DNA of 64,000 bases, from assembly GCF_033115175.1 (NCBI RefSeq), contig NC_084836.1, positions 83,294,253-83,358,252 on the forward strand, given 5' to 3'. The notes beneath the pieces are model-generated. The model did not search any database. It was not told where the DNA came from and saw nothing but the letters and a program-made list of their open reading frames with translations. The translations under genes were made by a program, and so were the position numbers. This document shows positions 54,478-64,000 of this stretch, piece by piece. The first letter of the stretch is position 1; every line of letters starts with the position of its first letter. Origin of the DNA: Lepus europaeus. Lineage: Eukaryota; Chordata; Mammalia; Lagomorpha; Leporidae.

Positions 54478-55137
54478 CCTAATAACTTTCTGTAGCTCCC
54501 TCTGGCCTCGAGAATGAGAAGGGGAAAGGGGTGTAGGAGGCAAAGGAAGCCCATGCTTCATGATCAGCCTCCTTCTAATGCAGGGAATTGGGAGGTGAGT
54601 GGCTGGAGTCACAGTTTGTGCTGTTTCCACCTGTCTCTGGGTCCATGCAACGAGGCTTTCTTGCTCCTTCCACGAAGAAGTGTATTTGCCCTGCCCTGAG
54701 TCTAGACTGCTCTTGTGACTTGTTTAGGTTACAAAATTGCATTGGATGGGATAAGCCCAGGCTTCAAGAGCCTTTGTGATGTTTCTGCTTTTTTTGGGGG
54801 GCCCTGTCTAGGTGCAGAGAAACAAGCCTGGGCTAGCCTACTGGGGGATGAGACACATATAAAACCCCTCATGCTTCTCACCCCGGCTGACAGCCATCCA
54901 CAGACATGGGAGAAGGACATCCTAAAACAGCCAGCCTGCCGGCTGACCACGGGCACACCAGTGAGCCCAGCCTGCTTCAGATCCACAGAAGTAACGGTCT
55001 CCTAGACTTGCTCAGGCAACATTTAGTGTTGTCACACTGCTGTTTTTGCTCATTCAAACTGGTGAGAAGTGGTGTCTCACTGGCTTATCTTCCATTTTCA
55101 ATATTGCTAGCAAGCTAGACTCTCACATTTTTGTAAA

Positions 55138-55159
55138 AAGATTTATTTTATTTATTTGA

Positions 55160-55199
<40 letters not shown>

Positions 55200-55525
55200 C
55201 TCCAATCCACTGGTTCACTCCCCAAATGCCTACAATAGCCAGGGATGGCCAGGCTGAAGCCAAGGGCCAATATGTCAACCTGGGTCTCTGATGTGGGTGT
55301 CAAGGGCCCCAAGTACTTGAGCCATCATCTGCTGCCTTCCAGGATGCACATTCCAGGAAACTAGAATCTGAAACAGAGGAGCCAGGACTCGAACCCAAGC
55401 ATATTACATGGGATGTGGGCATCCCAAGGGGCACGTTAACCACTACGCCAAACAAATTTAGCATTCAGAACAAATGGTACCATGAAAACCACATCCAAAA
55501 CAGACTTCCCCTTCAAGTTAAACCC
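55138..55525 (-). repeat. C-SINE with non-SINE 5' leader (copy B of inverted pair)
   Basis: Reverse CSINE1-like body with (GA)n at 55162-55197, followed by leader complement CAAATTTAGCATTCAGAAC, ATGGTACCATGAAAACCACA. The leader matches 47878-47948 with few mismatches. Confidence 0.87.
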
Positions 55526-55530
55526 TAACG

Positions 55531-55722
55531 AGCCAGGAACTTCATCCAGGTCTCCCACGTGGGTGCAGGGCTCCAAGTATTTGGGCCATGTTCCACTGCT
55601 TTTCCAGGTGCATTAGTAGGGAGTTGGATTGGAAGAGTAGCAGCTGAGACTCAGCTGGTGTCAATGGGATGCCAACATTCCGAACAGCAGTGTAACCTGC
55701 TACACCACAACACCAGCTCCTC
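55531..55722 (-). repeat. C-SINE, 5' part
   Basis: GAGCCAGGAACTTCATCCAG to CTACACCACAACACCAGCTCC; abuts the leader of the previous element. Confidence 0.82.
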
Positions 55723-56569
55723 TTTTTTGGTATTTCAAAATATTTACTTTTATGGACTTTATTCTTTTAAAATTGATATAAATTGTATACATTTACCATA
55801 TGCAACATTATGTCTATGTATTGAGGACTGGCTGACTCTAGCTAATTAGATGGCATGTATGCTTCTAGGCTTGCCTTCCAGGTGACTGTTCCTGCTCTTT
55901 CTCTCATGGTTTGATGCAAACAAGTACACATGTGGAAAGTGTGTGCAACTCTGAATTAAAGTTTACAGGAAAGATGTTCTGCTGGGACCACACGGATGGA
56001 CCAGTAGCTAATGCTAAATAAACTTCTACTGTGTTACAACATTAAGTCATTATGACTTTGGGGATTTAGCTGTTGGAGCTGCTAGAAGTTGAACTAGTGC
56101 GTTTTAATTTTATTCATATTAACTTGTTCTTCGATAGTACTAGATGCTACTTGTTTCCTGTTTTGGAGGAGAAATTCAAATAAGAAGGTGAAGTAAACTT
56201 ATTTTATGGATGTCATGTAAAGAGATGTTTGGGTGACAAGGATCAGAAGAATGCAGTCTTTGATGAACAGAAAAAAAGTCTGCTTTGTGTAATTGTACAA
56301 GTATCATCTGCTTCCTTCTTCCGAGGTGTTGCAGTGTGTTTGACGAACTTTTGGCATCTGTGGATTTAACACACACTTTGAAGCTGGTGCGTTCAGTGGC
56401 TCTGTTAATTCTTGCACTTTAATGTTTCCATTTTGGCTTATGTTTATTGTTTAAACAATATTAAGTTATGAAATATTAAATAATACAATATTGGTGAATA
56501 ACACACGCATTTCATTTGAGCACTATCCAGATCTATTAAAGGTTAATATTTTCCATACTTTAGGTTTTT

Positions 56570-56886
56570 TTTTTAAAAGATTTTATTTATTTATTTGAGA
56601 GTTACAGAGAAAGGGAAAAAGAGAAAGGTCTTCCATCCATTGAGTCACTCCCCAAATGGCTGCAATGGCTGGAGCTGGGCCAATCCAAAGCCAGGAGGCA
56701 GGAGATTCTTCTGGGTCTCCCATGTGTGTGCAGGGACTCAAGCACTTGGGTCATCTTCCACTGCTTTCCTAGGCCATCAGCAGGGAGCTGGATCGGAAGT
56801 GGAGCAGCTGGGACTTGAACTGGTGCCCATATGGGATTCCAGCACCACAGGTGTAGGCTTAGCCTACTATGCCACAGTGCTAGCCC
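56570..56886 (-). repeat. C-SINE
   Basis: AAAAGATTTTATTTATTTAT to TATGCCACAGTGCTAGCCC. Confidence 0.92.
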
Positions 56887-56892
56887 CTAGAA

Positions 56893-57225
56893 CTTTTAAA
56901 GAAGGATTTACTTAGGTATTTGAAAGTCAGAGCTGCACAGTGAGTGGAAGAGACAGAGAGAGATCATCCATCCCCTGATCCATTCCCCTGATGGTCGCAA
57001 CGGCTGGGGCTGGGCCAGGCCGAAGCCAGGAGACTGGAGCTCTTCTTCTGGGTCTTCCACATGGGAAAAGGGGCCCTAGCACTTGGGCCATCTTCTACTG
57101 CTTTCTCAGACGCATTAGCAGAAAGCTGGATCAGAAGTAGAGCAGCTGGGACTTGAACCAGTGCCCATATAGGATGCTGGTGCCGCAGGTGAAGGCTTTA
57201 CCTGTTGTGCTACAGCACCTGCCCC
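56893..57225 (-). repeat. C-SINE, directly after another
   Basis: GAAGGATTTACTTAGGTATT to TGCTACAGCACCTGCCCCC. CATACTTTAGGTTTTT before the pair and CATACTTCAGATTTTT after it suggest a shared or repeated target. Confidence 0.9.
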
Positions 57226-57237
57226 CATACTTCAGAT

Positions 57238-57297
57238 TTTTTAAAAAAATATTTATTTATTTATTTGAAAGTCAGAGTTACGCAAAGAGAGAAGGAG

Positions 57298-57339
<42 letters not shown>

Positions 57340-58078
57340 CTTCCATCTGGTTCACTCCCCAGTTGGTTGCAATGGCCAGAGCTGTGCTGATCCAAAGCCA
57401 GGAGCCAGGAGCTTCTTTGGGTCTCCCACATGGGTGCAGGGGCCCAAGTGTAAGACCCCTGCTAAAAGTAAATATTAAAATAATATTATAGTAAAGGGTT
57501 AAAAAGTTTAGCTGCTGACAGTAGACATCCCTTAAAATAACTGTGTCTCCACCTGTCTGCAGAATAACCTTGGGAAACTGCCTTGTGAAACTGCTCTGTG
57601 TAACTGTTTCACGCGATAACACTTGCCGAAGTCCAGAAAAGAGTTGCAATAAGGTTCTGTGACCATTGTATAAACTTACCCCTTCCCTCGCTAAAATCGC
57701 TAAAATCGCAACAAGAGTTTGCCCTTCAAAATAGCTAATCACCAAACGCCCTGCATACATATGTTAATCAGCTGGCTATTGTCTTTAAAAACTGCTGTAA
57801 CCCTGCTCGGGGCTCTCTCGCTCTCTCTGAGGAGCCCTTTTGCGCAAACGTTCAATAAACCGCCTCGTGTTCTTTGTATCGTCTGGCCTGAGGTCTGGGT
57901 CTCTGGGGTCGCCATCCTGATGACCACGAAATTGGGGTCGTTCACAAGGACTTGGGCCATCTTCTACTGCTTTCCCAGGCCACAGCAGAAGTGGAGCAGC
58001 TGGGACTCAAATCCGCGCCCATATGGGATGCAGGCACTGCAGGTGGTGGTTTTACCTGCTACGTCATAGCGCCGGACC
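57238..58078 (-). repeat. C-SINE split by an endogenous retroviral LTR
   Basis: Reverse SINE 57238-57448 continues at 57945-58078 without loss (CCCAAG then GACTTGGGCC). (GA)n at 57303-57337. Confidence 0.93.
57449..57944 (+). mobile_element. Solo LTR of a class I (gamma-like) endogenous retrovirus
   Basis: A 496-bp element begins TGTAAGACC and ends GGTCGTTCA, forming imperfect inverted ends TG...CA. It has a 4-bp target duplication CAAG (57445-57448, 57945-57948), the size usual for gamma-type viruses. TTTAAAA at 57784 is TATA-like, AATAAA is at 57854-57859, and the pyrimidine-rich span between them is R-like. No primer-binding site, internal region or second LTR is present, so it is a solo LTR left by recombination. 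It is younger than the SINE it interrupts. Confidence 0.85.
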
Positions 58079-58324
58079 CTGTAAATCACTTGAAAAGTGA
58101 TATTCTTGTGTATCAGTCACTTGTACGCATGTAGGAGGCTTTCTGGAGTCATTACATAGGAGTGAATGTAGACTGTATGGCTGTGTACCATCTCCTGCAG
58201 GTGGGAGGGTTCCTGCTGCTGGGCATCCTAGCCTACTCTTGTCCACCTCTACCATTTTGCTAACCCAGATGGTGTGAAATGGTACCTCATTTTCTCATTA
58301 CTAGTCGGGTAACCTTTTTCTTTT

Positions 58325-58374
58325 TTTTTTTCCTTCTTTTTCAAGATTTATTTATTTGAAAGGCAGAGTTAGAG

Positions 58375-58417
<43 letters not shown>

Positions 58418-58615
58418 TCTTCCATCTGCCAGTTCACTCCCCAAATGGCCGCAATGGCTGGAGCTGAGTTGATCCAAAGCCAGGAGCCAGGAGCTTCTTC
58501 TAGGTCTCCCATATGCGTGCAGGGGTCAAAGGACTTAGACCATCTTCTACTGCTTTCCCAGGTCATAGCAGAGAGCTGGATCAGAAGTGGAGCCAGCAGG
58601 CCTGGAACTGGTAGT
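58325..58615 (-). repeat. C-SINE lacking its head, fused to another
   Basis: TTATTTATTTGAAAGGCAGA, (GA)n at 58378-58413, then body to GGAACTGGTAGTCATATGG where the usual head is missing. Confidence 0.85.
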
Positions 58616-58790
58616 CATATGGAATTCAATCCAGGTCTCCCAGGGGAATGGCAGGGACCTATGTACTTGAGCCATCACTTGCTGCTTTCCAGGGTGTGCA
58701 TTTGTGGACAGCTGGAACTGGAAGTGGAGCCATGCATCTGTTATGGAATGTGGGTGTCCCAAGAGATACCTTAACCACTACACGGAGCCT
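58616..58790 (-). repeat. Old C-SINE 5' half
   Basis: AATCCAGGTCTCCCAGGGG to TTAACCACTACACGGAGCC, a CSINE1-like head fused to the preceding element. Confidence 0.82.
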
Positions 58791-58849
58791 GTGTCTGAGC
58801 TCTCTCTTCTGTTTCTTTGATCTTTTTGCCTCTTCTATGCTAATCCTAC

Positions 58850-59420
58850 ACTCTCATGATCATTATGGTTTAATAATGTTTTCATATCTTTGATATCTGG
58901 TAGGCAAAGCTTTGCCCACCTCACTGCTGTTCTGTTGTTGATCTTCTCTTTTTTCTTTCTTCATCACCTTCATAATCCTCCTCCTCTCTGCCTCTTCCTT
59001 CTCCTTCTTTGTCTTCTATTCGTGGCCCTTTGCTTTCCCATAGCAAGGTTGGGATCATTTTGCCCAGTTCCACTGAGAAACACTCTTGAAGCATCAAGGT
59101 GAATCGCAGTGATTAACTTGACACCTTTATATTGTTCCATCTTCTCATCAAGAGCTTAGTGTGTCATTTTATTCATTTAGGGCTGCAGTTATGTCTCTTC
59201 TAAGCTCTGTGATTTTCTCACATCTTTTCTTAAATTTACAATGATTTGATAATGCAGAATGTCAAGTAAGAGATGGTGAGCCTCACTTTCAGCTTGTCCC
59301 AGACTTAAAGAAAGAGGAATGTTTACTGTAGATTTTTTATAAAGAGACCATGTTATCAATTTGATAATTATTTTTTTAAATTGCACCCAGGCAAGATTTT
59401 ATCCCATTTATTGGAATTTT
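58850..59420 (-). mobile_element. L1 ORF2 fragment, reverse
   Basis: ATATCTTTGATATCTGGTAG, GCATCAAGGTGAATCGCAG, ACACCTTTATATTGTTCCAT and CATTTAGGGCTGCAGTTATG keep the order of antisense L1 ORF2. Heavily diverged; borders approximate. Confidence 0.5.
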
Positions 59421-59460
59421 ATTCTGGAAGCTAGAATATTTTCTATACTTTAGATTTTTT

Positions 59461-59519
59461 CAAAAGAGATTTATTTAATTATTTGAATTATTTGAGCCAC
59501 ACAGTGAGAGGGAGGGAGG

Positions 59520-59558
<39 letters not shown>

Positions 59559-59622
59559 CATCCATTCACTGATTTATACATCAAATGGCTTTGATGGCTG
59601 GGGCTGGACTGGAGCTCCTGGT
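59461..59622 (-). repeat. C-SINE tail half
   Basis: GAGATTTATTTAATTATTTG, (GA)n at 59521-59552, ATCAAATGGCTTTGATGG; head half absent. Confidence 0.8.
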
Positions 59623-60322
59623 AATTGATTCTTTTTTCACATTAGTGTTTTTGTTTTTGCCTGTGTCTCCCATATTTCTTCATCTTTTTAAACGGATGCA
59701 TTTATCACTTTGAGAAAACTAAATTTAAGTAACTTACTTGAAATTAAGTTCTCTTAAACTCTTTTTCAAGACAGCACAAAATTATTTTCCTCTGCTTTAA
59801 ATTCATGTCATGATTTTTAATTCTGTTGGGTGCATTTTTGGTTCAGAGCCTTAAATTGCAGGTTAATTCTGAGGTGGGGATTTCTCTCCTCTTCTTTCTC
59901 TCTCCTCCCTTGTGCTCTTTTTCTGGCTGTGGGTGCTATGGTTGCTTCAGTTGAATCTTCAGCTCTGTCTCCCATATCCAGGTTCTTTAGTATTACGTCA
60001 GGTGTCTGTAGTCACAGAGCTAACCAGGAGAAGGTAAATTCAGCTAGCAAGCTAGTGATCAAGTTGGCCAAGTTCATGGACATGAAGCTGTCTTTGTTCT
60101 CCAGTCTCTAGCCTCCTTGGTCTACAGACTCTTCAACGGCCAAAGTCCCACAGTGCCAGCTGCAGTCTTTTGAGCCATGTATTTTAGAATTAAGTGTCAG
60201 TGTTAGCTATTTTAGAACTGATGTGCAGAGATTCCCCAGTTAGTTTACATAAACCATGTTGGTTGGCTAATGCCCAATGATCTCTATAGGATCAGACTCT
60301 GAGGTTTCAAGAGCCTATGGGT

Positions 60323-60550
60323 GGGGCCGGCGTTATGGTGTAGTGGGTAAAGCTGCCATTTGCAGAAGATGGCCCAAGTCCTTGCACCAGTGTGGAGACC
60401 AGGAAGAAACTTCCGGCTCCTGGCTTTGGATCAGTGCAGCTCCAGCCATTGTGGCCATTTGGGGAGTGAACCAGCGGATGGAAGACCTCTCTTTCTCTCT
60501 CTCTCTGCCTCTAACTCTGCCTTTCGAATAAATAAATAAATCTTAAAAAA
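60323..60550 (+). repeat. C-SINE with internal deletion
   Basis: GGGGCCGGCGTTATGGTGTA then a jump to AGAAGATGGCCCAAGTCC; perfect duplication AAGAGCCTATGGGT (60309-60322, 60551-60564). Confidence 0.95.
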
Positions 60551-61039
60551 AAGAGCCTATGGGTTAGGACAGGAGAGAATGGATGGGTTAGACAGGACAG
60601 GTTACAACAGGTGACAGCTGAGAATGTGCATGGCTACATCTGTGGAAAACCCGGTCTGTGGTCCAGCAGCCATAGCTTCTGGAGAAGTGAGGAGCTCTCT
60701 GTCTTTCTGAGGCTGGGTGCTAGACTTTTCAATTCTCTTGATGTATTCACCTTGCCTCCTGTCCAGGCAGTATCTTTGTATGTAACTTCCCTTTTAATCA
60801 GCAGTGCAGAAGCACAGTACTAGAGCCTTGTCAGAAAGTTCAGTCTTGAGCTGACTGCTACCTGGTTTTGTTAAAGGCTTCCACGAGAGAATGGATGTCT
60901 GAGAAAGGCAGCTAAACGGTTGGGCTGCCTGTCCACTCCTTTGGTGTTGATTTTCCTACTTTCCTGTGTCTTTGGAGAATATTTTACATAGCCCCTGTAG
61001 AAATCTCTTTACTTAAATTCACATTTATGTTTGCTGGAA

Positions 61040-61160
61040 GTGCCTACATTGTGCCATGCTCTATACCAAACACTGTTTATAAATGTCTCTAATTCTCAAC
61101 ATAAACAAATGTGCAACGTGAGAGCCCATTTTAGAGATGGTGAAACTGATTCAGGGATCA
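61040..61160 (+). repeat. MIR/L2-like remnant
   Basis: CCTACATTGTGCCATGCTC and CCCATTTTAGAGATGGTGAA match the end of a mammalian-wide repeat. Confidence 0.5.
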
Positions 61161-61498
61161 CTTTTTCCATACCAGGCAAGGAACATAACACTGCATTTGT
61201 CAGCCATTATCTGCTGTTTATCTCTTCACTCTATATAATTACAACCACTCAAGGACTTTAAAATTCTCCCTGTATGATGCACACGAGATTAACTTTCAAA
61301 GTTAATACCAATGTAGAAGTATTTCTTTGAGAATCCTATGATTTTCTCCATAATCCCTCAATCTGTATTATATATATTTGTTATAGATGAAGGGAACATT
61401 TAAAATGATGAATACTTGTATAATCCAGGTAGGGGACTAGAAATGGGAAACAGAAAAGCCTGGTATTTCTCTACTGGCTCTGAATAACTAACAGAATT

Positions 61499-61510
61499 GC
61501 CCTCTGGTGG
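61499..61510 (-). promoter_or_regulatory. Candidate CTCF core, minus strand
   Basis: CCACCAGAGGGC on the minus strand, the same core as 42808-42819, but the flanks fit less well. Confidence 0.35.
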
Positions 61511-61679
61511 ATGTCACCGTGCTCTGGTTTGGATTTAGAGAGGGGTGGTTACAAGCAGCAACCTTGGAGCTCCTAGGAGCTCCTATCAACTCACTAGGAA
61601 GCCTCGAGGCTCAGATGAAAAAAAGTTAGATTAGGTCTTTGAGAACAGTTGGGATTTTATTATCTGAGAGATGACTGTA

Positions 61680-62520
61680 GAATTAGTCTACAAAGCCGTG
61701 AGGGAGAAATGCTCATTTATTCCTGAACCACGAGGAGTCACCAGAGTAAAATATCCGCTTCCGTGAGTGTGGGACCTGCCAGCCTGTAGGGCCAGGTTCC
61801 ACACATGTTCCTCTGCCGCCTGTCGTGCCGCGGTCTTCAAGATGAAATACGACTTTTAATAAGCAAGGAAAGTTAGTCACTGAAATTTGCTCTTATTTGA
61901 GGCTTTAACCAAGGCTATCAATCAAATTAGCGCCCATAGAGATAAATGTTCTTCAGCATCCATTTCATCTTCCTCCCTCTACCTTTCTAGTTGCTTGAGT
62001 AATAAATGTCTTCTCTCTCCCTGAATTTATAGTAAACTTTCTGCAGCCAGCAATGGCATCTAATCCAGAAACCCTTACTCTTTAGGGCTTACGAGACACA
62101 GTGTGCCGCATCCTCTGATGCTTCATAAATATTGCTGGTGGCAGAGATGACATTTCAGTGTGAATGCCTGTCAAGGAAATGCTACGCAAGAGGGATTTTT
62201 ATGGACAACAGCACAGTAATGGAATAGAGATCTGCGATGCATCAGCAAACATTGACTTAAAACTGAGCGAGGCTGCAAGATTATTGACAAAGCGTGGGCT
62301 GCAAACCTTGTAAGCAGCCGACAGCTCGCAAATGGACAGATGTCAAGGCCACTCAACGTCTCAGCACGGCTGAAAGGCAGGCCACCCATCCATCAGCCGG
62401 CTGATCGATATTTATTGAATGCCATCAAGGAAGGAAATATGATGCCAGATCCTGATCCCACACAGCAAATCAATTCTATCTGTTTTGCACATTAAAGGAC
62501 ATTCATTAAGTGCATATTAC
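61680..62520. promoter_or_regulatory. Candidate conserved noncoding element in intron 6
   Basis: Repeat-free, with several homeodomain-type cores (AATTAG, CATTAA) and long non-repetitive sequence without coding capacity. Conservation is inferred only from its appearance. Confidence 0.3.
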
Positions 62521-63711
62521 TTTCTACCATTTTGTGCTTTGGGTTATTATTATTATTTTGTTTGTCCAGATTTATTTCCCTGATTGCAAACTAGGAGAAA
62601 ATTGTACTCTCCCCCCCTCCCCCATTTCTCAGCTGTGTGTCAAAATGTATCCCTGGAGTTCCAATACTGTATGTGATTATTATGTGGTTCATGGTAACAT
62701 AAGTACGCATGCTCTGCCTACAAAAAAAAAAAGTACAAAATCAGATTGAAATCAAGACATTCTAATATACAGGCTCCCTAAGAGCAGTTCTATGTATGTG
62801 TGAAGCTTGTTTTCATAGAAAGAGTCCCTGGCTTGGAGCTTTAAATATACTTGTAGAGAAATGTACACTTGAAGAGAAACAAGTTAGAAACACGCACATA
62901 GGTGTGATGCGATGGTTTGATGAGTCAGGAAAACTCAGGACAGACGTATTGCCCTTGAACCTGCTTCCCCAGCCAAGGCGGACAGTCTACTTGCTTGCTT
63001 GAGGGTGTCCCTGTTGTGCACTCTATTTTCTACTTTGCTGTGGTGCAGGCCCATCGCATTTCCTGGGCAGATACTGCTGCTGCGTTCTAAGTGGCCTCTG
63101 CAGCAGGCTGTGTGGCAGAAACAGCCCACGTCTCATCTGTGACACCTCCCCCCACCATCTTGATCGGGGTTTTGGTGCATGCTGATAGGAGCATTTCTCA
63201 TGAGCCCAACTCTGCCAAAACAGAGCTGGGCACCACATAGGATGCCCATGCTCAGAAAACACCTGATGAACCCGGTCAAGTCTTGGTGGCTGCACAGCTG
63301 GTAAGGGGTTCCTGCTGGATCAGCAGCAGACCCTGCTCTGGCCAAGGGCAAGTGCAGGTTCAAGGCTCCTAGAGCCTGTGGGTGGTAACCCTCCTTGAGC
63401 GCAGTGGGAAAATGAACCTCATCTATTCCCCTCACCCAGTTTCTGACCCAACCACCACATCTCTCCTTCCTTTTCCCAAAGACTTCTGTGTCCCACCTCT
63501 TCCAGGAGTCCTTAGAATGCCAGTCCCTGCACTGGCCTCTACCTGCCAGACCAGGTATCCAGGCTACCTCCTGAACATACCCCACACCTCCCTGTCTCCC
63601 CATCTTTGCCTCAGTTGTACCCTTGCCCTGGAGCATATTTGCCCCCTCCCTCAATTCCATCCATTACCTTCCTTCAAATCCCAGATCAGTGACCCCCTAA
63701 CTAGCATCAAA

Positions 63712-63896
63712 CCCTCCACTGCTTATTATCTGTGTGACTGCACAAGTTACTTAACCGCTCTGTGCCTCAGTTTCCAAAATGAGGATAACACGGTACTATC
63801 TATTTTAGAGGGTTACTATGAGAAGCAATTGAATTAATACATGCAAAGTCCTTAAAACAGTGCCTTAATAATAGTTCCTGCTCAATGTGCATTAGC
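63712..63896 (+). repeat. MIR SINE
   Basis: GTGTGACTGCACAAGTTACT, TAACCGCTCTGTGCCTCAGT, TTCCAAAATGAGGATAACAC and GTCCTTAAAACAGTGCCTTA are consecutive MIR consensus blocks. Confidence 0.85.
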
Positions 63897-64000
63897 TCCT
63901 CTTGTGCTATTTTGGCCTAGGCAACATTTTTCACTCTAGTAATTTGGGCATCTGTTGCCTCCTCATTTGACATTGCAAGCTTTTCAGTAAGCACCAAACT

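Larger units (their letters stand above)
3355..64000 (-). other. PCSK2: PCSK2 gene, 3' half (transcription unit, partial)
   Basis: This is the part of the neuroendocrine convertase 2 gene inside the window, transcribed right to left. PC2 is a calcium-dependent subtilisin/kexin-type endoprotease of secretory granules. It cleaves prohormones such as proglucagon, POMC products and proinsulin after dibasic sites. Six exons translate to 431 continuous residues with matching phases at every junction. Starting with His208, they end at residue 638, the usual PC2 length, so no exon in this part is missing. Visible introns measure about 8.5 kb (6168-14630), 4.1 kb (14859-19001), 2.0 kb (19103-21138), 16.0 kb (21355-37347) and 7.8 kb (37524-45340), plus at least 18.6 kb to the right edge. 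About 206 N-terminal residues are encoded outside. Exon numbers 7-12 follow the 12-exon human gene as I remember it. Promoter and first exons are not visible. Confidence 0.96.
45430..64000 (-). other. PCSK2: PCSK2 intron 6 (continues beyond the window)
   Basis: 18.6 kb or more upstream of exon 7 in gene sense. Contents include about seventeen C-SINEs, L1, MITEs, a solo ERV LTR and MIR. Stretches with nothing I can name include 45907-47300, 53612-54320, 54478-55137, 55723-56545, 59623-60308 and 60565-63711. No further PCSK2 exon was found. Confidence 0.85.

Noticed and set aside
1..64000. CRISPR arrays, bacterial operons, tRNA or rRNA genes
   Set aside because: All direct repeats are SINEs, microsatellites or short tandem duplications. 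The tRNA-like boxes belong to SINEs, and no full tRNA cloverleaf was seen.
1..64000. Strand bias of SINE insertions relative to PCSK2
   Set aside because: Roughly 24 forward and 26 reverse copies; the run of reverse copies from 54 to 60 kb is within chance.

Overview
This is mammalian nuclear DNA, almost certainly from a lagomorph and most likely European rabbit (Oryctolagus cuniculus). About fifty copies of the lagomorph tRNA-derived C-SINE family (CSINE1/CSINE2-like) are scattered through it in both orientations. Many have a recognisable Pol III B box (GGTTCGAGTCC), a polypyrimidine (CT)n stretch, an AATAAATAAATCTT tail and perfect 10-18 bp target-site duplications (TSDs).

The window carries one gene that can be supported: the 3' half of PCSK2 (prohormone convertase 2, PC2) on the minus strand. 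Six coding exons with canonical AG/GT borders and consistent phases lie at 45341-45429, 37348-37523, 21139-21354, 19002-19102, 14631-14858 and 5681-6167. They encode 431 residues. If the protein has the usual 638 residues, these are 208-638, from the catalytic His to the stop codon. The catalytic Ser, the PC2-typical Asp in the oxyanion position, the P domain with its RRGD motif and the C-terminal acidic amphipathic helix all fall in the expected places. Exons for the signal peptide, propeptide and catalytic Asp lie beyond the right end, so 45430-64000 is intron. The 3'UTR probably runs from 5680 to about 3355, ending after an AATAAA (minus strand, 3375-3380) followed by a GU-rich stretch. It is free of C-SINEs, unlike the rest of the window.

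Layout: 1-3350 is 3' flanking DNA (an old MaLR-type LTR split by a SINE, and a perfect 42-bp tandem duplication). 3355-6167 is the 3'UTR plus last exon. 6168-45340 holds introns with five more exons. 45430-64000 is intron with L1, mariner-like MITEs, a solo class-I-like ERV LTR and many SINEs. The last 3.4 kb is nearly repeat-free and may contain a conserved noncoding element.

Nothing here looks like a new enzyme or defence system. The most interesting signals are structural and regulatory. Two inverted copies of a SINE 7 kb apart share about 70 bp of non-SINE leader. Two SINEs are separated by three copies of one target site, and there is a SINE pair inside a single TSD. A SINE and a tandem duplication sit next to the exon 9 acceptor, and a CA repeat lies beside a weak exon 10 donor. 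There are near-consensus CTCF motifs, and a 3'UTR with paired Pumilio-type sites and a 20-A tract. Family names, residue numbering and human comparisons rest on memory, not on a search.
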